A stretch of 64,000 bases of DNA, from contig NZ_JAGSPM010000001.1 of assembly GCF_018139645.1 (NCBI RefSeq), positions 682,001 to 746,000 on the forward strand, in the 5' to 3' direction. The stretch is from Affinundibacterium baiyunense. GTDB taxonomy: Bacteria; Pseudomonadota; Gammaproteobacteria; Burkholderiales; Burkholderiaceae_D. The notes beneath the pieces are model-generated. The model was not told where the DNA came from, did not search any database, and saw nothing but the letters and a program-made list of their open reading frames with translations. A program made the position numbers and the translations under genes. This document shows positions 52,817 to 62,861 of this stretch, piece by piece (positions within the stretch are counted from its first letter, which is position 1; each line of letters opens with the position of its first letter).

Positions 52817-54265
52817 CTACTGTCCCCAACCGCCCCCAACAGCCTTATACAAAGCCACACCAGAACTCAGCTTCGCACGTTGGCTATCAATCGCAGCGAT
52901 CTCTGCTTGCATCAAGTCGCGTTGTGCGTTCAAGACGTCGACATAAGCACTGTAACCACTTTGATAGCGTAGATTCGACAAACGATAAGTTTCACGAACG
53001 GCAGTTAAACGTGATTGTGTTGAGGCATCAATCGCTGCATTACTCACTGCATTATTCAAACTATCGTGGACATCGCGGAAAGCATTTTGTACGGTCTGCA
53101 CATATTGCCCTAATGCTTGACGTTTGCGCGCTTCGGCACCATCAACTACCGCACCGACTGCACCGGCACGGAATACCGGTTGTACGATGCTTGAAGCGAC
53201 GTTCCACAGCAAGGAAGCGGGGTTAAATAAATCTTCCAACGCACGTGACTCACGACCTAAAGACGTCGTTAATCGCACGCTTGGGAAGTATGCAGATTTT
53301 GCTTGTCCAACATCCGCATTCGCTGCAACCAGTACCTGTTCGGCAGCAACCAGATCGGGACGTCGTGCTAACAAGTCAGATGGTAACTCAGCAGGCGTTG
53401 GCAAATTTTGTACCAATTGCTGTATCGTCAAACCACGCGGAATTTCAGGATTCATGACTTGCTTTGGAGTGCGACCAACTAACACGGCAAGACTGGATTC
53501 CACATTCCGTAAAGCTTGCTTTGCTTGCGTGAAAGCGATCTCACTGGCAGCCAATTCAGATTCAGCATAATGCAATTCGATATCACCAATGGCACCTACC
53601 GCATGTCGTTTGCGTTGCAACGCTAGGTTTTCTTGACGACTCTTTAATGTCGTTTCGGTAAATGCTAACTGTGCATCAAAAGCGCGCAAGGAGAAATAAG
53701 TTTGCGCTACATTCGCAATCAAACTGATTTGCACCGCGTCACGATTTGATTGTTGCGACAATAGACGAGCCTTCGCTGCCTCATCTGCACGACTTAATTT
53801 GCCAAATAGATCAAGTTCATAGGCTGCACTTAATCCAAATTGATAATTTTCTCCAATCAAATTGGCGTTCGCTGGCAACTTGCCAGAGTTTTCACTGGTA
53901 CGTGAGCGACTCACAGTCAAGTTAGCGTCCACAGTCGGAAAGCGATTTGCTAACGCGATTCCGGCTGTGGCTTTAGCTTCCTCCATACGAGCAGTCGCAA
54001 TCAACAAGTCTTGATTTTGCTTGAGCGCATCTTCAATCAATTGATCGAGCACAGGATCTTGCAAACCCTTCCACCACGTCTTTAACGCAGCATGTTGCGC
54101 CTGCTGTGCGCCACTAGCTTGACTCGATTGACTTGCTTGCGGCAAATCTAACTGTGGACGTTGGTAGTCAGGCCCAACTGAAATACATCCAGCCAGACTG
54201 AGACTGAACACTAACGGTAATAACTTCACGCCAGTAGCTTGAGGAAAAATCTTCCCTAATTTCAT
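52817..54265 (-). CDS. Outer membrane efflux lipoprotein, OprM/NodT family
   Basis: A 482-residue TolC-like channel for a tripartite RND pump. The lipoprotein signal ends in LSLAGC (C27), followed by SVGPDYQRP, the usual OprM-type opening. Two repeats of the outer membrane efflux domain follow (about 75-260 and 285-470), with ASYFPSVRL-like QAKSAYFPSVRLTTSLG and YQSGYSAYVDVLNAQRDLMQ near the end. Last gene of the efflux operon, overlapping the pump gene by four bases. Confidence 0.94.
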   Translation of the reverse strand: MKLGKIFPQATGVKLLPLVFSLSLAGCISVGPDYQRPQLDLPQASQSSQASGAQQAQHAALKTWWKGLQDPVLDQLIEDALKQNQDLLIATARMEEAKATAGIALANRFPTVDANLTVSRSRTSENSGKLPANANLIGENYQFGLSAAYELDLFGKLSRADEAAKARLLSQQSNRDAVQISLIANVAQTYFSLRAFDAQLAFTETTLKSRQENLALQRKRHAVGAIGDIELHYAESELAASEIAFTQAKQALRNVESSLAVLVGRTPKQVMNPEIPRGLTIQQLVQNLPTPAELPSDLLARRPDLVAAEQVLVAANADVGQAKSAYFPSVRLTTSLGRESRALEDLFNPASLLWNVASSIVQPVFRAGAVGAVVDGAEARKRQALGQYVQTVQNAFRDVHDSLNNAVSNAAIDASTQSRLTAVRETYRLSNLRYQSGYSAYVDVLNAQRDLMQAEIAAIDSQRAKLSSGVALYKAVGGGWGQ

Positions 54266-57200
54266 GATTTCACCTCATTATTTTCTTTAACTGCATCCGT
54301 ATTCTCAACTTTTCTAAATGGATTCTCAAACGGATCATTCGCGTAATGATGCTCTGGATGATCAAAGTCACTATCTAAAGTTTTGAAACGACGGTCATAA
54401 ATTAATTTAAAGAATAGTGGTACCAAGAAGATCGCCAAAAAGGTCGCCGCGATCATGCCTCCCAATACACCCGTTCCTAACGATTGACGTGCTGCTGCGC
54501 CCGCACCACTTGAGAACGCCAATGGCACCACACCTAAAATAAATGCCAGTGAAGTCATCAAAATAGGACGGAAACGTAGACGCGCCGCCTCGACTGCCGC
54601 GGCAACTGGCGCATAGCCTTCATGCACCTTCATCACCGCAAATTCAACGATCAAGATCGCATTTTTTGCTGACAAGCCAAGCAAAGTCACCAAACCAATC
54701 TGGAAGTACACGTCATTGTTAAAGTGACGTAAATACACGGCAAGCAAAGCACCGAAAATACCAAACGGCATTGCCAACAAAACAGAGAATGGCAGTGACC
54801 ATTTTTCATACTGTGCTGCCAAAATCAAGAAGATCATCAACACACCTGCGGCAAGTGCCAAACCACCTGCACTGCTACTACGTTTTTCCTGGAAGGATGC
54901 ACCGCCCCAGTCATAAGTTACATCCGATGGCAATACATTTTTTGCTGCACGTTCCATCGCCGCAATCGCTTGGCCTGAACTAAAACCAGGTTTCGCATCA
55001 CCGAGCAACTTAATCGCGGGTAAAGCATTAAAACGTTGTACTGAATCAGGGCCAGTAATGAACTTAGTAGTTGTGAAAGCGCGAATTGGAATCATTTGTC
55101 CTGTGGTTGAGCGCACATACAAATTCCCAATATCTTCAGGCTTAGCGCGATATTGTCCTTCCGCTTGTAATTGCACAGTGTAGACGCGACCATTTTTATT
55201 AAAGTCGTTCACATAGTAACTACCTAAAGTCGCGGCTAAAGTATTGTAGACGTCGGATAAAACTACGCCCATCGCGCGTGCTTTTTCATTGTCGACATCA
55301 ACAAATAATTGTGGTGAGTTCGCTTGCCATAAAGTTTTTACGCCAGCTAATTCAGGCTGTTTATTGGCTTCGGCAATCAAAACAGGTAACAACTCTGCCA
55401 AACGTTTAACACCGCCCTCACCTTTGTTTTGCAAATAAAACTCAAAGCCACCAGTTTGACCTAAGCCTTGAATTGCAGGTGGACTAAAGAATAATGGCAA
55501 GCCTTCTTTGATATTGCCAGTGCGCATAAACGATTCGCCCACCAATTCTTTCGCAGACTTGTCACGCTCATCCCAAGAACGCAATGGGAAGAACATCGTT
55601 GCAGCAGAAGATTTCAAACCCCCACCACCTAAGAAATCCAAGCCGATCAACGCGAAACGTGTGTCGATGTCTTTATTCGATTCAAGCGCTGTTTCCATTT
55701 GCTTAACCATCATATTGGTGCGCTCTAAAGATGCACCTTCTGGCAAAATCGCAGCACCAATGAAGTAACCTTGATCTTCATCTGGAACCAAGCCACCTGG
55801 AACAGTTTTCCACAATAAGCCTGCCATCAAAATCATGCCAACGAATAGGCTCACACCAAGCACAGCACGTTTCAAGAAAAAGGTCACACCAGATGTATAA
55901 CGCTTAGTTAAATGTGCGAACGCATGGTTAAACCAATCGAAGAAGCGATTATGATTTTCCGCACCAGGTTTCAACAAGATCGCGCACAAAGCAGGCGTTA
56001 AAGTCAACGCAACAATACCTGACAAAATCACCGCAATCGATATCGTGACAGAGAATTGACGATACAACTCACCAGCCAAGCCACCCAAGAATGCAATCGG
56101 CCCAAACGCAGCAACCAACACCAACACAATCGCGATCACCGGACCGGTCACTTCATGCATCGCCTCAATCGCTGCTTCTTTTGGCGACATGCCTTCTTCA
56201 TTCATTAATCGTTCAACGTTTTCCAACACCACGATCGCATCATCCACCACGATACCAATCGCTAACACCATACCGAACAATGTCAAGGTATTGATGCTGT
56301 AGCCCAGCAAATGTAAACCTGCCATCGTACCAATCAATGAGACCGGTACAGCCAATGTAGGAATAATCGTCGCGCGCCAACTTTGCAGGAATAAATACAC
56401 CACGACAAAGACTAAGACCATCGCTTCAGCCAAGGTCTTTAACACCTCATAAATTGATTCAGTCACGAACGGCGTCGTATCGTACGGTGTTTTATAAGTC
56501 ATCCCTTCTGGGAACTTCGCTTTCAATTCCTGCAGCGTTTTTTCTACTGCTTCGCGTGTGTCTAGAGCGTTCGCACCAGTTTGTAAGAAAATGCCGACGT
56601 TTGCTGAAGGATGTCCATTGATACGACCATACAAGTTGTAATCTTTTGAGCCCAACTCGACACGTGCTACATCACTCAAACGTATGGTGCTACCGCCCTT
56701 ACCTGCTTTAATAATGATATTGGCAAACTCAGATGGCTCTAATAGACGACCTTTGGCGGTCACCGTCATCGTCAACTCTTCGGTATTATTCGGTGGCGCA
56801 CCAATCTTACCTGCCGCATATTGTGCATTCTGTTCGCCGACAGCACTGGCGATATCACTCACCGTAACGCCTAATTGCGCCATACGATCAGGTCGCATCC
56901 AAATACGCATCGCATAGTCTTTCGCACCAAACACTTGAACGTTGGTAGTACCAGGAATACGCTTAATTGCATCCAATACGTTTTGCGTTACATAATTCGA
57001 TAAGTACAAACTGTCGTAACGATTGTCTTCAGAATAAAACGCGGCAACAACCAAGAAGTTAGATGAACTCTTTGACACCGTTACGCCTTGTCGACGCACC
57101 TCTTGCGGCAATTTTGCTTCTGCCTGACGAACACGGTTATTGACATTGACCGCTGCGATATCGAGATCGGTACCAACTTCAAAAGTCACGTTAATCGATA

Positions 57201-57465
57201 CACGACCATCTGCCGCCGATACCGAATCCATGTACAACATATTTTCAACACCATTGATTTGCTCCTCAATCGGTGCTGCAACAGTTCGCTCCAAAACTTC
57301 TGCTGAAGCTCCTGGGTAGAAAGCAACCACATTGACCACAGGTGGTGAAATTTCTGGGTAACGCTCCACTGGTAAGACTCGCAAAGCGGCCAAACCAGCG
57401 ATCACGATAATCAACGACACGACTGTCGCGAAAATCGGTCGATTAATAAAAAATTTTGAAAACAT
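54262..57465 (-). CDS. RND efflux permease, AcrB/MexB-like (HAE1)
   Basis: A 1067-residue multidrug pump. Opening MFSKFFINRPIFATVVSLII; TM4 proton-relay DD in GIVVDDAIVVLENVERLM; TM10 lysine in LLGLSAKNAILIVEFA; full-length with 12 helices and two periplasmic loops. It is typical of MexF/MexD/AcrB proteins that export drugs and solvents from the periplasm. The last 40 residues form a long acidic tail (SDFDHPEHHYANDPFENPF in adjacent parts). Middle gene of the operon. Confidence 0.96.
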   Translation of the reverse strand: MFSKFFINRPIFATVVSLIIVIAGLAALRVLPVERYPEISPPVVNVVAFYPGASAEVLERTVAAPIEEQINGVENMLYMDSVSAADGRVSINVTFEVGTDLDIAAVNVNNRVRQAEAKLPQEVRRQGVTVSKSSSNFLVVAAFYSEDNRYDSLYLSNYVTQNVLDAIKRIPGTTNVQVFGAKDYAMRIWMRPDRMAQLGVTVSDIASAVGEQNAQYAAGKIGAPPNNTEELTMTVTAKGRLLEPSEFANIIIKAGKGGSTIRLSDVARVELGSKDYNLYGRINGHPSANVGIFLQTGANALDTREAVEKTLQELKAKFPEGMTYKTPYDTTPFVTESIYEVLKTLAEAMVLVFVVVYLFLQSWRATIIPTLAVPVSLIGTMAGLHLLGYSINTLTLFGMVLAIGIVVDDAIVVLENVERLMNEEGMSPKEAAIEAMHEVTGPVIAIVLVLVAAFGPIAFLGGLAGELYRQFSVTISIAVILSGIVALTLTPALCAILLKPGAENHNRFFDWFNHAFAHLTKRYTSGVTFFLKRAVLGVSLFVGMILMAGLLWKTVPGGLVPDEDQGYFIGAAILPEGASLERTNMMVKQMETALESNKDIDTRFALIGLDFLGGGGLKSSAATMFFPLRSWDERDKSAKELVGESFMRTGNIKEGLPLFFSPPAIQGLGQTGGFEFYLQNKGEGGVKRLAELLPVLIAEANKQPELAGVKTLWQANSPQLFVDVDNEKARAMGVVLSDVYNTLAATLGSYYVNDFNKNGRVYTVQLQAEGQYRAKPEDIGNLYVRSTTGQMIPIRAFTTTKFITGPDSVQRFNALPAIKLLGDAKPGFSSGQAIAAMERAAKNVLPSDVTYDWGGASFQEKRSSSAGGLALAAGVLMIFLILAAQYEKWSLPFSVLLAMPFGIFGALLAVYLRHFNNDVYFQIGLVTLLGLSAKNAILIVEFAVMKVHEGYAPVAAAVEAARLRFRPILMTSLAFILGVVPLAFSSGAGAAARQSLGTGVLGGMIAATFLAIFLVPLFFKLIYDRRFKTLDSDFDHPEHHYANDPFENPFRKVENTDAVKENNEVKS

Positions 57466-57512
57466 AGTGAGTCCTTAAATTCGACTGAAATGAACACCCA
57501 TCCTAGACGGAC

Positions 57513-58823
57513 TTAGTGCGCAGCTTTCGCACTTGCAGAAGCTGAAGCAGCTACTGCCTTAGGTGCAGTCGTTGGTGCAGCAGAACTAGGATTCGCTGCG
57601 GCTTTAGCATCAATTGCTACTGGTTTAACCGTCATACCAGGATCATGTGCCTTGATGAAACCGTCCACCAAAACGCGCTCGCCAGCTTGCAAGCCATTAG
57701 TCACAATCCACTCACCACGTGACCATCCATCCAATTGGACTGGACGCGGCACCAGCTTATTATCTGGCGATACGCCAAATACCATTTTGCCCATTGGACT
57801 ATCAATAACAGCACGCTGTGGCACGGCAATCGCTGCTTGGCGTGTTGCTCCTTGCAACATCACACGCACAAATTGACCTGGACGCAAGGCACCATCGGGA
57901 TTAGCGATTTGTGCACGCGCATCGAACCCACCCGTTGTCGTGTTGACTTTTTCACTTAAGAAATTCATCTTGCCTGCCGTCGGGAAGATTTCACCGTTCG
58001 CCATTTTCAACTTGACGTTAAAATCTAAGCCACCATTGCTGGCACGCTTACCTGGCAAATGCAATTTACCGTTCGCCAAATCAGCATTCAATTTCAAATA
58101 ATCTGCTTCACTCACGCTGAAATTGACATAGATAGGATCGGTTTGAACAATCGTCGTCAACAAACTATCCGCTGGTGTCACCAAGCTACCATTCGGCTTG
58201 CTTGCTACTCCAGTCACACCAGAAATCGGCGCTACCACTTTGGTATAGCTCAAATTTAATTTCGCTTCGTTGACTTGCGCGCGTACTTGTTTGTAGCTTG
58301 CTTCTGCCATCTCTAACGCGGATTTCGCATCATCGTATTCGCGTTGACTGATCGCCTTCTCGGCTGCCAATGGTGACAAGCGTGCAAACTCGCGTTTTGC
58401 TTGATTTAACTTTGCTTCGCTCACGCCAAGTGCTGCTTCAGCCGATGCTAATTGTGTTTGATAAGAACCTGGATCAATTTGAAATAAAACCTGGCCTGCT
58501 TTGACTCTAGCGCCCTCTTCATAGACACGCTGCTCCAAAATGCCACTAATGCGTGCGCGTACTTCGGTTTCGCGTATGCCAGCAGTTTGTCCAACAAACT
58601 CAAAATCGATTGGCAAATCACGACCTTGCAAAGTCACAACATTAACTTCTGGCGGCGGCATCACTGCTCCTGCTGGTGCACCGGAAGCACCTTGCTTACC
58701 ACATGCGGTCAAGCCAAGAACTGGTATAGCCAACGCAAACATGACCGCTAACTTATTGAATTTAAAAGAAAAAGCCGACGCATCGCGGCTATTTTTCTGA
58801 TTTCGAATGACTGTCTTGCGCAT
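57513..58823 (-). CDS. RND efflux periplasmic adaptor lipoprotein
   Basis: A 436-residue AcrA/MexE-like adaptor. The lipobox GLTAC lies near residue 41 (ALAIPVLGLTAC), after a long charged N-terminus. The lipoyl half-motifs are in VRARISGILEQRVYEEGARVKAGQVLFQIDP and VVAPISGVTGVASKPNGSLV in consecutive parts, with a helical hairpin between. The tail is Ala/Pro/Lys-rich. I set the start at MRKTVIRNQ, seven bases after GAGGAA; the frame continues 30 codons upstream. First gene of the operon, 48 bases before the pump gene. Confidence 0.93.
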   Translation of the reverse strand: MRKTVIRNQKNSRDASAFSFKFNKLAVMFALAIPVLGLTACGKQGASGAPAGAVMPPPEVNVVTLQGRDLPIDFEFVGQTAGIRETEVRARISGILEQRVYEEGARVKAGQVLFQIDPGSYQTQLASAEAALGVSEAKLNQAKREFARLSPLAAEKAISQREYDDAKSALEMAEASYKQVRAQVNEAKLNLSYTKVVAPISGVTGVASKPNGSLVTPADSLLTTIVQTDPIYVNFSVSEADYLKLNADLANGKLHLPGKRASNGGLDFNVKLKMANGEIFPTAGKMNFLSEKVNTTTGGFDARAQIANPDGALRPGQFVRVMLQGATRQAAIAVPQRAVIDSPMGKMVFGVSPDNKLVPRPVQLDGWSRGEWIVTNGLQAGERVLVDGFIKAHDPGMTVKPVAIDAKAAANPSSAAPTTAPKAVAASASASAKAAH

Positions 58824-58861
58824 GAATTTCCTCTTTAAATGATATTTACCGTGTGCTATTA

Positions 58862-58885
58862 TATACATACGTGAATGTTTGTATA
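58862..58885. promoter_or_regulatory. AcrR-type operator between the regulator and the efflux operon
   Basis: TATACATAC-GTGAAT-GTTTGTATA, a 24-base near-palindrome (8 of 9 arm positions matched), lies 39 bases before the adaptor start and about 97 before the regulator start. It closely resembles the E. coli AcrR site (TACATACATT...GAATGTATGTA), including spacing. It should be bound by the adjacent TetR protein and control both divergent units. Confidence 0.75.
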
Positions 58886-58981
58886 GTTTTAAATTGTAAA
58901 ATCCCTTCAACATATAAAAATAAAATACCGGATAGAACGTGGGCTTATTACGCGCCCATCACGACAGCAAGGAGTGCCACC

Positions 58982-59617
58982 GTGGTCAGAAAAACCAAAG
59001 AAGATACCCAACAAACCTATGAAGCTTTGCTCAATGCGGCTGAGCAGGTTTTTTGTGAAAAAGGTGTTTCGAATACAACCCTAAATGATGTCGCTTGCGC
59101 GGCAGGCATGACGCGTGGCGCGATTTACTGGCACTTCAAAGACAAAAAAGAATTATTTCATGCACTATGCGATCGCGCTTTTATGCCTATCGAAGTCATG
59201 CTCAATGAAATTACTAGCAATTCGATAGACGACTCAATAGCGGCAATTCGCCAATTGAACTTACACTTTATAGCGCAAGTAACGGCGAATACAAGACAAA
59301 CAAAGATGTTTGACATTATTTTTCATCGCTGCGAAAAAACAGCAGAGATGCAAACCTTCATTCAAGAACGAGAGAGTCGTAACGAATGCATGGACAAAAT
59401 CGCGAACATCTTCCGTGCTGGCGTCGACAAAGGCATCTTCCCACCAGATACCGATATACAAATAGCGGTCCAAATCAATCACGCATTTTTAATTGGCTTG
59501 GTACACGAATGGCTGATTGACCCAAGCGCCTACGACTTAGCTGCTCACGCGGAAAGCATGATTGATGCTGTGCTATTTGGATTGGTTAATCGACCACCTC
59601 GTAAAAAGACTTTTTAA
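58982..59617 (+). CDS. AcrR-like TetR regulator of the efflux operon
   Basis: A 211-residue repressor. HTH at about residues 10-56 (QVFCEKGVSNTTLNDVACAAGMTRGAIYWHFKDKKELF in consecutive parts), the type found in AcrR, TtgR and MexR-like partners of RND pumps, followed by a ligand domain with many aromatic residues. The start is a GTG seven bases after AAGGAG; the open frame upstream of it (43 codons) crosses the operator and is not protein. Divergent from the efflux operon, which it most probably represses. Confidence 0.93.
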   Translation: MVRKTKEDTQQTYEALLNAAEQVFCEKGVSNTTLNDVACAAGMTRGAIYWHFKDKKELFHALCDRAFMPIEVMLNEITSNSIDDSIAAIRQLNLHFIAQVTANTRQTKMFDIIFHRCEKTAEMQTFIQERESRNECMDKIANIFRAGVDKGIFPPDTDIQIAVQINHAFLIGLVHEWLIDPSAYDLAAHAESMIDAVLFGLVNRPPRKKTF

Positions 59618-59647
59618 ATCAATTACTTATTCAAGCGAATTAATTAA

Positions 59648-60280
59648 CTAACCAGGCAATTTCCAGTCATGGCGCACTGCCATTAAACGTAAAAACACGG
59701 TTACAGCAATCCCACTAATAACCGAAAATAACTCAGTTGTACCCAGCAACGTTAAGCCAAGATAAGTCCAGCAACCAAGGAAAGCACATGTGGCGTACAA
59801 CTGGCCACGTCGAAACACCATAGGGATCTCATTACAAATCATATCCCGTAATACGCCACCGAAAATCCCAGTAATTACGCCCATCATCACACAGATGAAC
59901 AAAGGCATTTTCATCGCGTAAGCTAACGACGCACCACCAACGCTGAACAATCCCAACCCCAAAGCATCCGCATAAAGGATCACGCGTTCAGTCACGACCT
60001 GACGCAATTGACGAAAAAATGGCGAGACAAGAATACAAAAAATAAAGATTAACGTTGGATATTCATAATTTTCTATCCAAAACAAAGGTCGTCTATCTAA
60101 CAAAATATCGCGTACGGTACCACCGCCAAACGCCGTAATAAAAGCGACGGTAAAAACGCCAACCAAATCCATTTTCTTGCGCCTAGCCTCGACTAAACCT
60201 GAGCTAGCAAATACAAAAACACCAATTACTTCAATCACGTGAAGTAAGGTACTCATCCCAGCCTGAATATTTGTCGACAT
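59648..60280 (-). CDS. TRIC-family (UPF0126) membrane channel protein
   Basis: A 210-residue seven-helix protein of the UPF0126/TRIC cation channel family (YicG-like). The two repeated motifs GGGTVRDILLDRRPLFW and GGVLRDMICNEIPMVFRRGQLYA, with a helix of GLFSVGGASLAYAM between, are diagnostic. Bacterial members form monovalent cation channels; cellular role unclear. I set the start at MSTNIQAGM, three bases after AAGGAAA, not six codons upstream. Convergent with the AcrR-like regulator. Confidence 0.9.
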   Translation of the reverse strand: MSTNIQAGMSTLLHVIEVIGVFVFASSGLVEARRKKMDLVGVFTVAFITAFGGGTVRDILLDRRPLFWIENYEYPTLIFIFCILVSPFFRQLRQVVTERVILYADALGLGLFSVGGASLAYAMKMPLFICVMMGVITGIFGGVLRDMICNEIPMVFRRGQLYATCAFLGCWTYLGLTLLGTTELFSVISGIAVTVFLRLMAVRHDWKLPG

Positions 60281-60337
60281 ACTTTCCTTAAGGAACAAAT
60301 GGCACAGTCAAAATCGTGCATTGGCTTTATTTTATTG

Positions 60338-60343
60338 TATAAT
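60338..60343 (+). promoter_or_regulatory. Candidate rpmE2 promoter -10 and leader hairpin
   Basis: TATAAT lies 130 bases before rpmE2, followed by a small hairpin in the leader (CTTAGC/GCTAAG, 60350-60366). No convincing -35. Leader regulation of L31 genes is known in other bacteria, but no zinc- or protein-sensing motif was recognised. Confidence 0.4.
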
Positions 60344-60472
60344 TGCTGGCTTAGCTTTACGCTAAGAAACTTTTAATATGATTTAACTACTGGCAAGTGA
60401 TAAGCAATCGGGTCAAGAAGCTGAGCGACCGACGAAGTGCGTATTGGCTACCAAACTATTTTTGAGGCAAGC

Positions 60473-60745
60473 ATGAAAGACGGTATCCACCCAAATTATC
60501 GTGAAGTGATGTTCCACGACGTTTCTAACGATTTCAAATTCATCACACGTTCCACTATTCAAACTAAAGATTCTATCGAAGTTGATGGTAAGACTTTGCC
60601 ATTGGTAAAGATCGAGGTTTCTGCTGAATCTCATCCTTTCTACACTGGTAAGCACAAAATCGTTGATACGGCTGGTCGCGTTGACAAGTTCCGTAAGAAA
60701 TTCGGTTCTGTTGGTTCTAAAACGTCTGTTTCTACTGGCGAATAA
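60473..60745 (+). CDS. rpmE2: Type B 50S ribosomal protein L31
   Basis: A 90-residue ribosomal protein: [32 protein letters not shown] in two parts is the type B form. It lacks the CxxC zinc-binding cysteines of type A L31, so does not need zinc. I chose the ATG with GAGG five bases upstream; a longer frame of 12 codons precedes it. In many related bacteria this gene follows rho directly; here it is 8.8 kb away. Confidence 0.95.
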   Translation: MKDGIHPNYREVMFHDVSNDFKFITRSTIQTKDSIEVDGKTLPLVKIEVSAESHPFYTGKHKIVDTAGRVDKFRKKFGSVGSKTSVSTGE

Positions 60746-60781
60746 GCAACGAACTTGTACGATTAGTACAGCAGTATCAAG

Positions 60782-60809
60782 AAAAAAGGCAGCTACGGCT
60801 GCCTTTTTT
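60782..60809 (+). terminator. rpmE2 terminator
   Basis: Perfect 12-base stem AAAAAAGGCAGC / GCTGCCTTTTTT with a four-base loop and T-run, 37 bases after rpmE2. Confidence 0.92.
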
Positions 60810-60840
60810 GTATCATCGAGTTTTATCGAATAAAAAAACT

Positions 60841-62580
60841 ATGAAGCCAGTCCGTTTACCTGCCTCTGCCACCATTGCATTGCCACGTTGGAGCATCTTC
60901 GCGCTTTGCTTACTTTATATCCTACCTGGTCTAATTGGCCGCGATCCTTGGAAAGGTGCGGATGCAGCTGGTTTTGGTGTGATGTGGACAATGGCGCATG
61001 GCAACCTGAATGATTGGCTGTGGCCGCACGTGGTTGGCTTACCTGTTCCCGAAGAAGGCCCACTCGCATTTTGGCTAGGTGCGATTTGCATCAAATTATT
61101 TGGCGGATTCATTGGCGACCCAATGGCTGCGCGAATTTCCACTGGCTTAGCATTCTTGCTCGGCTCTATTTCTGTTTGGTACACCACCTATTTACTAGGT
61201 CGCCGTGCTGAGGCACAACCATTAAAACTAGCATTTGGCGGCCAACCAGAACCACGCGACTTCGGTCGCACTTTAGCGGATGGCGCATTACTTATTTATC
61301 TCGGCTGCTTAGGATTACTACTTCCAAGTCATACTTCAAGCAGTGGTCCACTACACATCGCTTTAATCGCTTATTCTTTATATGTTTGCGTGCGCTATTT
61401 CGACACTCCCAGCAAGATAGGCGCATTCAAAATTGGCTTAGTACTTAGCTTATTAATACTCACGCGAGGCTGGATCATTCCACTAGCGATCTTGCTTGCC
61501 TTATTAGCGCTGTGCTTTTATCGCCAACAAAAACTCAGCAGCCAAATCATTGCCATCAGCTTACCTGCGACATTATTAGTTGCGGGTCTTTGGATCTTTG
61601 CGATACAAACTGTACAGCCTTACTCCAGCTCGCCATATCAAGCTTGGATGGAATGGAACTATCGTCAAATCGGCCTACCAGCGCTCGATAACGCTTTCTA
61701 TTTCTTACGTTACGGAATTTGGTTTGCTTGGCCAGCTTGGCCTTTTGCGGCTTGGGCGATTTATGCATGGCGCAAGCAAGAACGCACTTTGCACATCTCC
61801 CTACCCTTAAGTTTTTTGATCTGTTTCATCTTGCTGGCACTACTCAATCACAGCCATGAAGAAGGTTACTTGCTGCCGATTCTGCCGCCATTAGCGATCT
61901 TGGCTGCTTTTGGTTTGCCGACGATGAAACGCAGTGCAATTAATGCTGTCGATTGGTTTGCTGTCATGGTCATGACCGGTGCCGCTAGCTTATTCTGGTT
62001 GGGCTGGATTGCCTTGCAAACGGGCTGGCCTGCACGCACTGGCAAAAAAGTATTAAGTTGGGCGCCTGGCTATGTACCAGAATTTAACGCATTTACTTTT
62101 ATTCTCGGACTCAGTATCACGATCATTTGGTTTCGTATCGTGTATTGGCGCATCTCGCGTCAGCCATCGGTACTATGGCGAGCGGTCGTGCTATCGAGTG
62201 GCGGCGTGATCCTATGCTGGTTCTTATTGATGTCATTATGGCTGCCACTGGTGAACCATCGCGTTAGCTATGCTGCCGTCGCAAAAGAGATGACAGAAAA
62301 AATCCCAGCGCCCTATCGCTGCATTGACAGCAAACTTGGAGCCTCACAACGCGCGTCTTTTGCGTATTTCAGCAAAGTTCACTTTGCTGGCTTCGATGAA
62401 CAAAACTGCGAACTCTTACTGACACAAGGAAATCGTCGCTTCCAAGGAAAATCCAAAGAACCCGTCGACAAGGATTTTCCTGGTAACTGGGAAATGATCT
62501 GGGAAGGTCAACGAGCGGCTGACAAAGATGAGTTCTTTACTCTCTATCGTAAGATAGAAAAAAACAAAGCGGCCAACTAA
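60841..62580 (+). CDS. ArnT-like membrane glycosyltransferase
   Basis: A 579-residue integral-membrane protein with about eleven helices, of the GT-C / PMT-like (GT39/GT83) superfamily, which transfers sugars from polyprenyl-phosphate donors. The GRDPWKGADAAGFGVMWTM opening, an acidic motif at the first periplasmic loop (PEEGPLAFWLGA), and a soluble C-terminal part are consistent. Donor and acceptor (lipid A, O-antigen or protein) are unknown. I chose the ATG at 60841, because the longer frame begins inside the rpmE2 terminator. Monocistronic. Confidence 0.85.
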   Translation: MKPVRLPASATIALPRWSIFALCLLYILPGLIGRDPWKGADAAGFGVMWTMAHGNLNDWLWPHVVGLPVPEEGPLAFWLGAICIKLFGGFIGDPMAARISTGLAFLLGSISVWYTTYLLGRRAEAQPLKLAFGGQPEPRDFGRTLADGALLIYLGCLGLLLPSHTSSSGPLHIALIAYSLYVCVRYFDTPSKIGAFKIGLVLSLLILTRGWIIPLAILLALLALCFYRQQKLSSQIIAISLPATLLVAGLWIFAIQTVQPYSSSPYQAWMEWNYRQIGLPALDNAFYFLRYGIWFAWPAWPFAAWAIYAWRKQERTLHISLPLSFLICFILLALLNHSHEEGYLLPILPPLAILAAFGLPTMKRSAINAVDWFAVMVMTGAASLFWLGWIALQTGWPARTGKKVLSWAPGYVPEFNAFTFILGLSITIIWFRIVYWRISRQPSVLWRAVVLSSGGVILCWFLLMSLWLPLVNHRVSYAAVAKEMTEKIPAPYRCIDSKLGASQRASFAYFSKVHFAGFDEQNCELLLTQGNRRFQGKSKEPVDKDFPGNWEMIWEGQRAADKDEFFTLYRKIEKNKAAN

Positions 62581-62776
62581 TTCAACCAATCGAATAGTCC
62601 TAACGATTAGTTCAGACGAGTAACTCAAACAAATAATACGAAGGCGACGGAATTCGATTCGCACAAAAAATAAGCAAATATAACTGTTTGAAGAAGGAAA
62701 CCATAAAATATAACAGTAAATTAAGCCAAGTGCTTGCAAAAATCGGAGCACCCTGTCATAATTCTGTTCATGCGTT

Positions 62777-62861
62777 GCCGAGATGGCGGAATTGGTAGAC
62801 GCACCAGACTCAAAATCTGGCGCCGCAAGGCGTGCCGGTTCGATTCCGGCTCTCGGCACCA
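62777..62861 (+). tRNA. tRNA-Leu (anticodon CAA)
   Basis: An 85-base tRNA with acceptor stem GCCGAGA/TCTCGGC, long variable arm (class II), TTCGATTCC in the T-arm, encoded ACCA end, and anticodon loop CTCAAAA giving anticodon CAA (reads UUG). A terminator follows ten bases later. Confidence 0.98.
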
